Shown here one piece after another: positions 34,583 through 46,947 of a DNA stretch of 64,000 nucleotides (its first letter is position 1; the number at the start of each line of letters is the position of its first letter). The stretch spans positions 2,896,939-2,960,938 of the forward strand of contig CM022949.1 of NCBI GenBank assembly GCA_012931725.1, in the 5' to 3' direction. The position numbers were made by a program, and so were the translations under genes. Source of the stretch: Litsea cubeba. Lineage: Eukaryota; Streptophyta; Magnoliopsida; Laurales; Lauraceae. The notes under the pieces are model-generated. The model was not told where the DNA came from and did no database searches. It saw nothing but the letters and a program-made list of their open reading frames with translations.

Positions 34583-36269
34583 ACCGTCACGCCCCCATTT
34601 CGTAAAATGTGGGGATTATGTGTGAGATTAATAGGTCAATTAAAATTCTCCACCTAAACAAATACACATGACCCCCAATCATGTCTCATAAGGATCGAAG
34701 TCTGCGGTGAGGTATAAATATTTCTTCGGTCTGCAAAAAATATAGCGGAAGCTTCATCAAGTAATAAATTGAACAATAGAATTTCATACACAATGGCCAC
34801 TTCTAGAAACCTAGGCAGACCAAAAGAACAAAAGGAACAAAAAGAAGAACTATCCCAAGTGTAAGCATAAAGGTTATCAGGTGCGGGGTCGGAACAGCTA
34901 GACTATATGTTGTCTGCACACCACTCGTGGAGGTTATTAGACTGATCGGCCTGAACTTCCTCCGACTCCTCCATGGGATCGTTGGGTTCAGTACCTATGC
35001 ACCATAAGTAGCATCATCTGACCAAACGGCCGACAGGTAGATTTATTTTTAACAGATATGCTGCATGCAGTAGTAATTAGAATTACTAATGACATAACTA
35101 ACAAAGTTGCATTGCATATCTAGTCTTCGTAAAAAGATCTAACAGGTACATTCTAACAAATATGCACTTCACATTAACTAATCACTACGGGCTAGTATCA
35201 CTGTCCTCCCAACTCATACCTAGTCATGTTAGAGTAAACACATGGGAGAAAAGCCCAAAGCCCAGTCGAAATGTGATATCAGGGTACAAACGGATAAACA
35301 TCAAATCCCTATCATTGGTGTCCGATGGTGTACAACCATCCAAAGTTTATCGATATGCAATCATTGAGAAAATGTCCTATCACAATGGTGCCCCAACTTT
35401 GTCAGACATTACGGCTAAGACGTGTTTGACACAAGAATCATAAATAGTATCTGTGATGGGCTAGGCTTCTCTTGCGTGAACAAGATTCGTCGAAACGAAA
35501 GAGAGACTACACTTCGTCAAAATCATCATACTAAACAAACAAACAGAAGCATCAAATGCCCAAAATGAGTACTATTCAAAGCCTTTACAATCAAAGCCAC
35601 CTAGTTATAACACTTCGGTCAAATCTTAACAACGAAGCGGATAACAAAAGAGGATCCTAAGTCCAATCATCTAAGTTCATCATAAGATCCCAACTAATAC
35701 AATAATCAGCTGGGTTCCATAATAGACCCCACAGATTAATCTTATTAAATATTAAAATTGAAGTAAGGAGATATAAGTAGCAGAATACAACATATGAAAG
35801 TGTCCTTCGTAAATTGCCAGTTTGAAAAAATAAATCAAATTGGTTTTTATAATGGGCACCATAGATTATTCGAACTTAGGAAAAAAAAAAACAAATAAGT
35901 AAAAAAATTGGCTTTCGTAGTGGACACCTCGGATCGATTAAAAACAACAAAGAAGAAATAGAATGTGATTTATAAGTAGGCCTGAACTTTATTTTTCAAC
36001 TCTATAAGTAACTCATCTATTCTTTTGTTTTTTCAACCCACTCCAACTCTAACTTTATAATGATGTGATATGTCGGCTCTAATCTATTCTTTTCCTCATG
36101 CAAACAAACACGAGAGGTTTTATTCTATAATCAACCCACTTTACTAATACTCCCTTTCCCAATTTCATGTACTTTTGAAGGTTTTTTTATTTTTCTTTTC
36201 TTTTCTTTTGTTAAGACTTTTTTTTTTTTTTTTTGAAGGCTTGGAGCATACCTTTAATCAACCTAATTG
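34583..36269. repeat. Diverged retroelement-like repeat, copy 2, and flank
   Basis: 34,583-35,030 parallels 33,040-33,520. 35,160-35,440 has a 93-codon plus-strand frame without any recognisable domain, probably part of the same element. 35,450-36,269 is AT-rich and shows nothing else apart from a poly(T) run near 36,218-36,234. Confidence 0.4.
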
Positions 36270-37910
36270 TGGTGTAGCAGCTTCACAACTTTAAGAAAGG
36301 TATTTTATTTTGAAAATTATCCTTTACTCTTTTAACTCTTTTAGTTCTTTCTACGCAAGTTATGAAAATGCTCGGCCTTTATAAGGATTAAAATGTGGGA
36401 GTGCCTTGTGTGATTGAAAACATAAGGCCCAGTTTTATGATTTATAAAATGGGCCCAGCTTTATGAATTGTTATACATGAGCCTTATCTTTAATAATTCC
36501 AACATGGGACCCACCTTTAGCATTTACAAAATAGCTTGTTTTATAAGAAATAGAATTGAGCTCTACCTTTAGAAATTAAATTCTAATGCAAGTACACCTG
36601 TGGAAATTACAAGAAGGAAATGTAGGATTCTTTTACATCGGACCCACATACGAATTATAACGTCAGACCTACCATTAAAACTTAGAACATTTGTGAAAAA
36701 TGCCCCACCTTTATGAGAATTGCAACGTAAGACCGTCTTATGTGATTGTGAACATAAGGCCCACCTTTAGGGTTTATAACATTGGCCCACCTTTATGAAT
36801 TATTATTCATTTACAACATGGGACTCACCTTTAGGAGCTAAAGCATAGGGCCCACTTTTATGAATTAGACCATGGGGCCTACCTTTAAGAATTACAATAC
36901 AAGCCCACCTATAGAAATTACAACAAGGATCCACGGAGGATTATTATACATTGGATCCACCTTTAGAGATTATAGCATTGGACCCACCATTAGAAATTAG
37001 ACCATATACCCAACTTTATTGGAATTACAATGTGAGCCCACCATTATAGAAATTACACCATGGACTTTCTTTTGTGATTTTGAAAACATTATTACAAAGT
37101 GGCAGGACCACCTCTTGCGATTATTAACCCACCCACCCTTAGGAATTGATGTAAGTGGGGCCCCACCTTTTAGAAATTACAATGAGGTATCACCATGCAT
37201 TATTTTTTAAATTTTTATGAGCTCGTTTTCATTCAAAACACTTGTAAGATTTGCATTGTGCACCTCCATCTAATTTAGCAAGAAAAAAAAAACCTCTAAT
37301 AAATAAAGCACCCTTTCTTAGCATACGTTTTAGAAGCTAAAACTCTAATATGTGAATAAGCTTTAGCTATAAAATAAAATTTTATTTTTAGTCTTTGAAC
37401 TATCCTCCAAGCAGTATCTGTAACAATGCATGTGCCCAATAACATGACCATACTTTGTTCATTCTTAAAGGTGGGTCGCATGTTCACAATCACTAAAAAG
37501 TGAGTCCACATTATGTTTTTTATAACAGTGGGGCATTTTTACAACTATTAATGTTATAATTTCTAAACGTAGGTCTTATGGTAATCATATATTTTATATT
37601 GTTGTAATTTTCACAAGTAGACCTGCATTTGATTTCTAAAGGTGGACCTGATCGATGTTCTAATTCTTATAAAAGTGGCCTTGTTCATAATCATGTTGGA
37701 GTTATTAAAGGTGTGGCTCATTTATAAAAATTTGTAAAGGTAGACCCATAATATAAATTATAAAAGTGGGCCTCATGTTATCAATCACACAAGATAGTTC
37801 TGCGTTTTATGTCTTATAAAGGTGGGGTATTTTCACAACTTGTATAGAAAGAGTTGAAAGGGCTAAAATTGCAATGAAAAATATTGGATATGGGACACCG
37901 TATTAAGGTT
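36270..37910. repeat. Large inverted repeat built of short degenerate units
   Basis: The first ~130 bases of the left end (tcacaactttaagaaagg through ttgtgtgattgaaaacataagg) are inverted at the right end (about 37,760-37,905). Between them, 36,400-37,200 holds many ~30-40-base variants of a unit like cccacctttagaaattacaa, and 37,430-37,830 holds the same unit on the other strand. It looks like a fold-back transposon whose arms are internally repetitive. No target duplication or protein was found. The short frame at 37,019-37,210 is read through the repeat. Confidence 0.6.
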
Positions 37911-38212
37911 GTGGGATTGTTTCTAAAAGAGTAATAAGTGATCCCTACATATGTGGAGAGTGGTTATTGGGCCTATACAATTTGGGGCTGGGCTCCGGTG
38001 CAGTAGCATCCAGCTATCATCCTAGAGTATTCGCCCTGTGGACTGCGAAAGAAAATATTTGAAGGGTTATGACTTCAAGAGCTCGATCGTCTCTCATCTT
38101 TATTCAAGAGAGCTGCCAAAATGAAGAATGGGTTTTTCTGAAGAATGGGTTTTTCTGAAGAATGGGTTTTTCTTTCCATACACTCTGATTTTTTTATGAA
38201 TAGTATACTTAT
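37911..38212. other. Spacer with a triplicated 20-mer
   Basis: The phrase gaagaatgggtttttct occurs three times in tandem at about 38,119-38,173. Nothing else is seen. Confidence 0.5.
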
Positions 38213-38640
38213 GTGATAAATTACTTTAAAAGGAAGTCTTTCTACGTCCCCAACTTTTTTCTACACTCACCTACCCCCATTCCCACCCCCACCCCCACCC
38301 CCACCCCCACCATCCTCTCCAGAAGCACCGGCGCATGGGAGAGAGGGGGGGAGGGGGGGAGGGATCGAGAAAGGGAGACCAAGCGGCGAGCGGAAGCGGA
38401 GTGGGAGATGTAGAGAGAATAGACAGAGAAAGGGCGGCGGCACGGTGGGAGAGGGAGTGCGAGATGGAGAGAGAAGAGACAGAGAGAGGGCGGCGGCACG
38501 GTGGGAGAGGGAGAGGTTGATTGGGGAGAGGGAGTGTAGAGAGAAGTTGAGAGAATATAGGTTAGGGTAGTTTAGAAAAAATGGGGTGCGTAAAGAGTAA
38601 TTTTATTAATCTTTTAACTTAAATGGTGGGTGAAAAAAAA
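38213..38640. repeat. Purine/pyrimidine low-complexity region
   Basis: A (CCCCCA)n stretch (about 38,275-38,310) is followed by G/A-rich DNA with a ~60-base tandem repeat (the phrase agggcggcggcacggtggga occurs twice). Frames here are compositional artefacts. Confidence 0.7.
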
Positions 38641-38815
38641 GAAGCAATGTGTGGGAAGAAATTTCAAGTGTGCTTTTAACGGCTCTCTTATTCAAAGTAC
38701 GGCTCTGCATAGTTTTTTATTTTTACTTCTATTCCAAAATTACCCTTCTATCTTATGTGTCTCTTGGCCTCCATCCCTTCCCTTTTTAATCGAATTGCTC
38801 TGTACACCCAAGTCT

Positions 38816-38846
<31 letters not shown>

Positions 38847-38847
38847 G
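38641..38847. other. Short spacer with TA repeat
   Basis: (TA)n lies at about 38,817-38,840. No gene is seen. Confidence 0.5.
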
Positions 38848-38989
38848 GGGGCAGGCTCTCCTAAGCTGCAGCTTAGTGGTATCCTAAGCTGCATTAGTGT
38901 AAAAATGGGTCACACATGTGCTCACACATGTGCGGTTTACACACTGCAGCTTAGGATATCCTAAGCTGCAGCTTAAGAGAACCTGTCCC
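38848..38989. mobile_element. Palindromic MITE of the CTAAGCTGCAGCTTAG type
   Basis: Inverted ends GGGGCAGGCTCTCCTAAGC (left) and GGGACAGGTTCTCTTAAGC (right, minus strand). Each contains the perfect palindrome TAAGCTGCAGCTTA. The flank TTATATG is repeated on both sides (38,841-38,847 and 38,990-38,996). Related ends occur at 42,340-42,395, 43,025-43,065, 43,235-43,268 and 48,270-48,315. Confidence 0.7.
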
Positions 38990-39150
38990 TTATATGAGAG
39001 ATGCTCTTATGAGAGAATCTCACCTTACTATAAGAGATAGGGTGGGGGCCCTCACATCTATATCTAATACTAACAACTTAAATGTGAGGGCCCCACCATA
39101 TTTCTCATAGTAGGGTGAAAGATGCTCTCATATGAGCACCTTTCTATATA
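38990..39150. mobile_element. Fold-back MITE of the GAGATGCTC type
   Basis: Two inverted arms of about 65 bases (around ctcttatgagagaatctcacc and its counterpart near 39,090-39,145) meet at a short loop. The GGGCCCTCACAT core lies near the loop. Further copies lie at 42,410-42,580, 43,285-43,400 (truncated) and about 1360-1412 (fragment). It abuts the previous MITE, and (TA)n lies on its right. Confidence 0.7.
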
Positions 39151-40802
39151 TATATATATATATATATAATAACTCAGGGTATCTCCCGCCCGCCTCTCTA
39201 ATTTATAAAAATAGGTTCATCTAAATGATCAAATTAAGATGATCCATCTAAATAACACAATATTATAGAGTTATATTAATAATATAAAGATCGTGGTCAT
39301 GACAAATAAAGCATTTCTAAATATCTTTATAGGACTGATATCTTAGATCAAATTAATATATTCATCTAAATAGGACTCACTTGATGAAATTATTTGATCA
39401 TCCACCAATCCAGCGGTTCTTGTAGAAAGGGTAGATGTGCAGAATATGACAGTCCCATTTGGATAAGTACAAAGGATAGGTTGGGTAAAGTGGAATTTAA
39501 GTAAAAATAATTAACATAAGGTCTTCATCGAGCGGCCCATGGGTAGATGGGTATATGGGTGAATGGGCAAGATGTTTAGAAAATTGACCCCACAAAGTTG
39601 TGTGGAATTGTGGATTGTTCAATCTAGTGGGTTTGAGATGGATAGGCAAAATGGGTGGATGGTTATATAATTGGATCTTTCATCCAATAATCTAGAAAAC
39701 AAAGTGGTACAGATCCCAATTTCTTCTAGATCAATTTTTATTTCGGTATTTGATTTATTCGAATTCAATGCAATGCGTTCCATATACGGGCTAAAATTGA
39801 TCAGTAAAGAAAAAAAAAAAAAAAAAACTCAGTTTCACTAATACTATCAAATAATCTTCTCTAAATAATTGCCTAGACATCACCCAAAGTTGAATTGTAT
39901 TAAAGCTCTACTGTTATGTTACATTTGGTCCCAAGCTTAAGGAGGCTTAAAGTCTTTTGGGGTAGAATAAGGAGGCTTAAAGTCAAGGTTTACATTTGGT
40001 GCACAATGGCAGTGAAAACAAAAATAGATATAACAATAAATCTAATCCAATCCAATATAATGTAACAATCCAATTTGATTTTCTTTGTTGGCCATCGGCC
40101 TAGTCCTGGCACGCAAGGGCTGAGTAAGGGCCAAGTAGGCCCACTTAGCGCAGCTCCAACGAGGGATTTAGCCCACCCCCACATATGCTACGTGTAGGAC
40201 TACGCTACACTAGGCCCCGACCCTTCGACAGCCCTTCTGCCCAATTAGTCCCTTACTGAGGGCTTTTGGATAGACGGTCCGGATTGTCCAAGCCTTTGTC
40301 TTCGGCATATTTCACAATTTTATTCAAATAGGATTTGGATTTTGATCCCACAATAAAATTGATATTTTGAAGACAAAAAAGTGACTAGTGAATATACAAA
40401 AGATTTTATTAATCATACTATCAATCATAGTGTGTGATCAATTACATCTCTTGATTAAAAAAAAAAAAAAGAGGAAATCAACAAAAAATCAACAAGAGGA
40501 AATATAAAATATCAAGAGCCTTTGGTTGGCCCCTTGAAGATCAGGAGTGCACCATCCGCATCAATCACAGAGACTAGTAGATCTCAAGAATTATAAAAGA
40601 CAAAGTCATATCCTTTTGTTGTAATTAAAAAAGACCTAATTACCCCTCATAGGGTGCCAAAATTCAGATTGATTGTTAGTTGATCAAAAGAAGAATAATT
40701 AGATTTAATTGTGCTCAGAACATATGTATACGTCGTGCCTTTCAGGTACGGGCAATCACTAGACAAAAAAGTCTTTTCTACTACTTAATCATCCTCCTCT
40801 AT
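39151..40802. other. Intergenic DNA, no gene seen
   Basis: AT-rich, with poly(A) runs at about 39,808-39,826 and 40,458-40,470. 40,080-40,260 is slightly GC-richer but has no coherent frame. Confidence 0.5.
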
Positions 40803-41918
40803 CTATAGAAAAGGGAGAAACTTCGGCCTACCATTCTTTCCTCTCCCATGAGCCTTGACACCCAAACAATAAAGAAAATCCCTAATATCATTATCATATT
40901 CTGCTCTAAGACGGGGATGGCCAGTAGCTTGCATGTCATCTATTAAAGTCTCATCATCAAACGGCCAATAATTCAGACCAGAGTATGACCAAATGGGCAC
41001 TCTCACATTAATTTGTTTAGTCCACGACTCTTTCACGTTGTATTCTTTCATCACCCATATATGCATAAATATATGCATAGAGCGCTCCTCCTGTTGGGTC
41101 AAGGTGAGAAATCCCTTCCAGGCCATCAAATGTATATGATGGTGATTAGTAAGTTCAGGAATCGGCACAACCCCAAACTGCTCTTGACTCATGTCCAGAG
41201 AGGTGATGTGCAAGGGTGTTTGGCGGCTGGGACGCCAATGAAGAGAACCATTCACCAATACATCTGAGAATTTACATGATAAAAGATCAATGCAGGAAGA
41301 AGACGGGAAATTAACTATTTGTCTCCCAGAATTTGTCCCTAGAGTCTGCATCTCAATTTTCCATGAAAACTGCTTGTCACGCTCACACACTGCTCTCACC
41401 ACCTTATATTCCTTCTTTGCGGAGTCCAAACCAATTCCTATTGCCAATGCAAGACGGTATCTTTCTTTTGATGGAAGCATCTTGCATTCACCGGTGATTG
41501 GATTGGATATATATAGCTGAAACCCTCGATAAAAAGAGATACATACCAAACCATTGCACGATCCCAAAATGCCAAGATGGTCATTTAAACAATCAGTGAG
41601 CTTCACATCCATCACCCTCAACTTGCGATGGCCCACCGCTTCGCTTTCAACCAAATAGGGATTTACTTCTGGTGAATTGCCTCGGCTGAACATCAGAAGG
41701 GTATTATTCCGATTCTCCAAGGCTCGATTGTGTTGCATGGTGGCGAAAATAGGATTATGAACTATCATATCCCGCCATGCCTTCAAAACCAGAGTGCATT
41801 GGAAGAGAGAATAGATTGGTAGCCTAGAAAGTATGTCCATAATAATATCTTCAGGGAGGAGTTGTATGTCAATGTGTTGGATTCCATCCCTTCGCTTTAT
41901 TCTTTTGATACCTGAATC
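40803..41918 (-). CDS. F-box protein with F-box-associated domain (5' end incomplete)
   Basis: An ATG-initiated frame runs from 41,840 (345 residues), but the reading frame stays open upstream to a TAG at 41,919-41,921 and encodes the missing start of the F-box: QLLPEDIIMDILSRLP, then SLFQCTLVLKAWRDMI. No ATG lies in that extension. The true start is therefore probably in an upstream exon, or the gene has lost it. After the F-box comes an F-box-associated region with LGSCNGLVC (about residues 92-100 from the inner Met), NPITGECKMLPS and VNGSLHW, as in plant F-box/FBA proteins. Such proteins bind SKP1 through the F-box and select substrates for the SCF ubiquitin ligase; the substrate here is unknown. 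The C-terminal part has a His-rich stretch (NHHHIHLMAW) in the usual VLVNGxLHW-WxGxLxL pattern. Confidence 0.8.
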   Translation of the reverse strand, partial: DSGIKRIKRRDGIQHIDIQLLPEDIIMDILSRLPIYSLFQCTLVLKAWRDMIVHNPIFATMQHNRALENRNNTLLMFSRGNSPEVNPYLVESEAVGHRKLRVMDVKLTDCLNDHLGILGSCNGLVCISFYRGFQLYISNPITGECKMLPSKERYRLALAIGIGLDSAKKEYKVVRAVCERDKQFSWKIEMQTLGTNSGRQIVNFPSSSCIDLLSCKFSDVLVNGSLHWRPSRQTPLHITSLDMSQEQFGVVPIPELTNHHHIHLMAWKGFLTLTQQEERSMHIFMHIWVMKEYNVKESWTKQINVRVPIWSYSGLNYWPFDDETLIDDMQATGHPRLRAEYDNDIRDFLYCLGVKAHGRGKNGRPKFLPFL

Positions 41919-41921
41919 CTA

Positions 41922-42009
41922 ATAAGTGGGCAACAGAGAATAATTCTTTACCAAGTCTATCAAATAGGATTATCGTGATGCTCACTTTAGAGTTAACATC
42001 TCGAAAAAA
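41922..42009. other. F-box upstream flank
   Basis: On the minus strand TTAGGATTCAG directly precedes the open F-box extension and could be a splice acceptor. No upstream exon was recognised. Confidence 0.3.
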
Positions 42010-42572
42010 AATGTAATAGAAGATAATCAAAACTGTTTGAGATTAAATAGAAGAATTGTCAAGGATGTGGATCTCAAGTGAGCTCGGGTAAGCTCAAGTG
42101 AGCTCAAGTGGGTGGTGGGGCCCACATGGGGATGGGGATGGAAGGGATTTCAAGTACTCCCAGTGACCCTCAGCTATGCAAAAAAAAAATAGTCCCAACC
42201 GTGGTTTCTCTCATTTCCATATGGGCTCCAAAAGTTTAATGGCCAACAGTCCATTCCCAATTCTGATTGGATTTATCTTGATTTTGGAGACGATCATTAT
42301 ACAAAAAACAACGATAATCGACTTTGATTTGTGGGACCAGCACTGTTTCAGCTTAAGATAAGATAAGCTTCAGCTTAGGAGAACTGGCCCCATATATATA
42401 TATATATATATATGAGATGCTCCTATGAGAGATATCTCTCACCTTAAATGAGAGATTGGGTGGTGGCCCTCACATCCATATCCAATGCCAACAACTTATA
42501 TGTGAGGGCCCCCACCCCTATCTCTCATATAAGGTGAGAGATAGGTGAGAGATCTTTCTCATGGGAGCGCCT

Positions 42573-42607
<35 letters not shown>

Positions 42608-43410
42608 TTCCCTCCAAAAGTAATAGAAGATAATCAAAACTGTTTGAGATTAAATAGAAGAATTGTCAAGGATGTGGATCTCAAGTGAGCTCGGGTAAGC
42701 TTAAGTGAGCTCAAGTGGGTGGTGGGGCCCACATGGGGATGGGGATGGAGATGGAAGGGATTTCAAGTACTCCCCTTGACCCTCTGCTATGCAAAAAAAA
42801 AAAATAGTCCCAACGGTGGTTTCTCTCATTTCCATCTGGGCTCCAAAAGTTTAATGGCCAACAGTCCATTCGGATCGGTACACAGTCGATCCAACGGTCC
42901 AGTAAATTCAAATCTAATCGAAAGTTGGTGGGCATGTGCAATTAAGGGGAGTGGAGTGTTTGGTCCATTTGGATATACCAAGGGTGGGCCCCACAAGCGT
43001 GAGCTTATAGAATTTTCTGCTAAGCTTGAAGGCTCTCCTAACCTGAAGCTTACCTTATCCTAAGTTGGAATAGTGTTGGTCCCACTAATTAAAGTTGATT
43101 ATATGTTTTTTGCCTGATGGAACTGGAAAATCCAATTCTGATTGGATTTATCTTGATTTTGGAGACGATCATTATGCAAAAAACAACGATAATCGACTTT
43201 GATTTGTGGGACTAGCAATGTCTCAACTTAAGATAAGATAAGCTTCAGCTTAGGAGAACTAGCCCCATATATATATATATATATATATGAGATGCTCCTA
43301 TGAGAGATATCTCTCACCTTAAATGAGAGATTGGGTGGTGGCCCTCACATCCATATCCAATGCCAACAACTTATATGTGAGGGCCCCCACCCCTATATGG
43401 GGCCCACAAA
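42010..43410. repeat. Direct duplication of a MITE-rich block
   Basis: Copy 1 (about 42,010-42,610) and copy 2 (about 42,617-43,400) both start with gtaatagaagataatcaaaa and run through the same words (gagctcgggtaagct, gtggggcccacatgggg, gatttatcttgattttgg, ccccatatatat) to the GAGATGCTC-type MITE. Copy 2 carries about 260 more bases (about 42,870-43,125: gatcggtacacagtcgatcc to ctggaaaatcc). That segment matches, inverted, part of 47,960-48,310, so copy 1 probably lost it. No gene is present. Confidence 0.8.
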
Positions 43411-44987
43411 AAAAGAGGGTGTGCAATGTGCATACGATAACTTCTAATGACAATGTAGTCAAACCATGTTAAATTTCAAAAGTCATTGGATGATGTTTTT
43501 AGTACTCAGTCTATAAAAAGAAGAGAATTGAACACCAATAAGACTATAATTTAAACTGTGTGCGGATCACCTCTGTGTAACTTACTCTATTAATGTGATA
43601 CAGGCCAGAGGATTGATCATGTTTATAGATACAATGATAATATCTATAGACGGTCAATCCAACTCGGACTATCACTGTGGTTGGAGTAAAATTTGGTCTA
43701 GTTTCTTTATAGGAGGGTGGTGCACAATGTAGCTTTGTTTAAGCAAAGGGTGCCACACATGTCAAAATCAAGGGCTTAACTGACATCATAGTGATAGCAA
43801 CATAATATCATTTCTTTGAGAAAATTTGATACCATTTTCATACAAATAATAGAGGACCAAATTCACATTGATTATTTGACCAAGGACATGCAATCAATAG
43901 CCATGTGGGTGTTACTTGAACCAAGCTAGATGAATGCCTATCAGAGAGGGTGGTGCTGGAGGAGTCTCATATAAATAGGGTTTGGAAAAAATGAGCCCCA
44001 CGAAATTATGAACTGTCCAATGATCCCGATCCTTTATTTAGCAAAATAGAGTCTTTAACTTTCTAGTTTCAACCATTGATAGGCATGCATCTAATGATGT
44101 TGGCCATACAAGTTGAGGAATATTGGAAAAAAAAAAACAAATTTAAAGGTTCTTCTCCAGATGTTACTGAAAAAAGTTATACTACTATTAAATATTCTAT
44201 TTCTGCAAAAAATGTACTTCAATGCTATCATGGTAATTTCATCATATCTCACCTGGGCTGATATCTTCGATTTATCATGACATATTTTCATTTGAGGAAG
44301 AACCTGTAAAAACATACAATGATTGAAAATAGACATGCATTTAGTCAATGCTACCCACCGGTACTTTTAGATAAAAAAATGATGTGAATTACCAAAACCA
44401 TATTCATTGGATGTTGTCTCTGACAATATGATCTGAAGTTGTGGAATCAGTTTATAAGCAATGATAAGACCTACTCTCAGTATTAGAGAGGTTTAACGAT
44501 CAAGTATGTAAGGGCAAAATTACTTTAGTGTTATTGGCAAAATTACTTGGGCCTATTTGATAATTTTATCGTAAAATAAAGGTAAAGTAAAGCATCAAAT
44601 CAAGAGAATGTAATATATAAGGTGGTTATGATGGTGTTTTATCTTTAGTGGATTGGTAATGAATCTTTTTGATATTTTGTGTAAAAAGTGAGTATTTTTT
44701 TTGTCAGATAGAGGAGGTAGCCTTTTGACTCATTTTTTTTTTTAAAGGAGGATGAAATTTTGAAGAAGTGTACTTTTGATGTGACCCTTGTCAGAAAAAA
44801 TAGAGGCTTTACATTACTTTTACTTTAATAGTAAATTGCAGTGTCACACACACAGTTCTAAGAACCCCCTGAAAAGGCCTCCTATGATCTATTTGAATTG
44901 TACACACACACTGAATGTCTCTCTCACACACGCACGTGTAAAGACCGCCTCAAAAGGCCTCCTATCATCAATTTGAATCGTACACAC
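43411..44987. other. Intergenic DNA, no gene seen
   Basis: 44,840-44,987 holds a ~100-base tandem repeat (the phrase aaaaggcctcctat occurs twice, each followed by gtacacac). Nothing coding is supported. Confidence 0.5.
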
Positions 44988-46068
44988 TGAAAGTTTTAGG
45001 GTTCGAGATCTCTAGATTGGTCCACTCAATAAATCAACTCACTAGTGTGCAAAATACAATAAACTACGCAGCGGAAATAAAATCAAGCACACACCACAAG
45101 GATACCAAATTTTTAGGTGGAAAAACTAACCGGGTAAAAAACCACCGATCCGAACTGGATCAAATCAAACACTATGAATCTCGCAATTACAAGAAACTCA
45201 GATTTCCTCCCCAGATACCCCCTATCTAAAGACTGAAGTTACCTTATGTCGCTTCACGCTTCAACGACTTCACACCGTTGATTGCAACAGATTCAAACCA
45301 GCGCTTGACTCCTCGAATCTTCTATGCAAGAAGACAATCTTCTACAAAGGATGCAGAAAACTTTAGCTCTAGAGAACTTGTCAGCACAACTCCTTAATAA
45401 ATCTCTAGAAAATAATTCTCTCAATCAAATCTCTAACTCAGCACTTTGAGATTTGAGGTGTATCTTTGGAATAGCCCCTTGAGTCCTTTAAATAGCCCTT
45501 AGGACGTGTTTAAGTTTTCCTAATTTGATTAGGATTAAAACCATCAGTTTGAGCACAATTAGAATAACATAATTTAATTTTCCCGGACTCCCTGCGCCTT
45601 GTCCGCTCGAGCGGATGAGGTACTGTCTCCACATATTTATCAAGCCTGTCAGGCGGGCAAATTTTGTTTCTGTCTCAGTAGCTTTGCAATTTATCTAAGC
45701 CTCTCCTATTCACTTTCCATGTGATGTCATCAAGCCCAAAAAGTCTTCCCTCCTTCTGTTTACTAATTTAATGGCCTTGTGATGTCACCATTAAAGTTCA
45801 TGAAAGAAAAAATAACAGGAGACCACAACGTGTGAATTCTGATAGCATGGAAATACTTTCAATTTAAAATCTCATGGTAGTCCTCATGTGTTGATGAAAC
45901 TCCATGGCACAGTATTCTTCCAGCCTTTTTCTTCTAATCCTTTCATACTACCTTTTCAGAGTCCTTCACATCTTCTATCTTCATAGTCCTTTTCTAAAAT
46001 AAAATACAACTCAAAGACCCAGAGTTTTGTTCAATCCATGAATTTAGCCAACACTCAAAATCCTAACA
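44988..46068 (-). mobile_element. Probable solo LTR of another retrotransposon family
   Basis: On the minus strand it starts TGTTAGGATTTTGAGTG (46,068) and ends CCCTAAAACTTTCA (44,988), so it has TG...CA ends. The 5-bp repeat CACAC flanks both sides (44,983-44,987 and 46,069-46,073), though CACAC is simple sequence and weak evidence. A TATA-like GGGCTATTTAAAGG lies near 45,490. The text resembles Copia-type LTRs, but no internal region is attached and the superfamily is a guess. Confidence 0.55.
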
Positions 46069-46073
46069 CACAC

Positions 46074-46947
46074 CCACCCTGAATGTCATCGATCCCCATG
46101 CTTCTTCACACGGATCTGAATGGGATTTGGATAATAAAAAAAGGATGCATTTTAAAATTCTTTACACTAAAGGGCAAGAGATGAAGGGGGTAATCAGGAT
46201 AATCAGATGGACATGAAATTCTGCACAGAGGTGTGTCACAACCTGATTTCGATCCCCACTAGCCCATTAATTGACATTGTCCCGGGTGGACCTCAGGAGG
46301 CTATGTGCAAATTGCATATTTTTCTTATGCGATTGTGCATTTATTGAAAGGAATGCCCATGTATTAAGCAACATTGCAATCGGAAAGCAGTTAAATTTAA
46401 TGGGATTTGTAAAACAACAGAATGTGTTATAACGGATTATTATTTGGGGGTGATTCAATCAAAGTCATTAGCAATCAATCCATTAGGAAATTTCAATCTA
46501 GTTTTTTTTATTAGTTTCTCTTGACTGGAATGCCCTCACTCCATGAGCTAACTTCAAAAAAAAAAAAAACAATCACTGTCACTGTCTGAAAACAAAAACC
46601 ATCAAGTGAAGCCATATTGTTTCTGGACATGCTAAACATGATTAAGAAAGAAGAAAGCAGATCCTATAATCTCTATGGAACCATTCAAATACATTCATCA
46701 TCATAAAACAGATCCAAAAAAAAAAAAAAAGAAAAGAAAACATTCAAGATTTGATAAAACAACTGTAATCAGAAAATTCAACATTCGGATTATGGATTGG
46801 GTCTAACTGATATCCGGGATTGGGTTTATGGAATATGGATTAAGGGATTAGAAATTAGGGTTTACAGTTTAGGAATTAGAGATAAGGGTCTGGCTACGAC
46901 TAGGGCTAGGGGCTTAGAGAGAGAGAGAGAGAGTGAAGATGACTTAC
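46074..46947. other. Intergenic DNA or intron, no gene seen
   Basis: AT-rich. If the exon at 46,948-47,003 is real, this would include its intron; TTTTCTGATTACAG near 46,765-46,780 (minus strand) is a possible acceptor. No downstream coding exon was recognised. Confidence 0.35.

Noticed and set aside
38213..38520. Overlapping Pro-rich and Arg/Glu-rich frames
   Set aside because: They are caused by a (CCCCCA)n tract and purine repeats.
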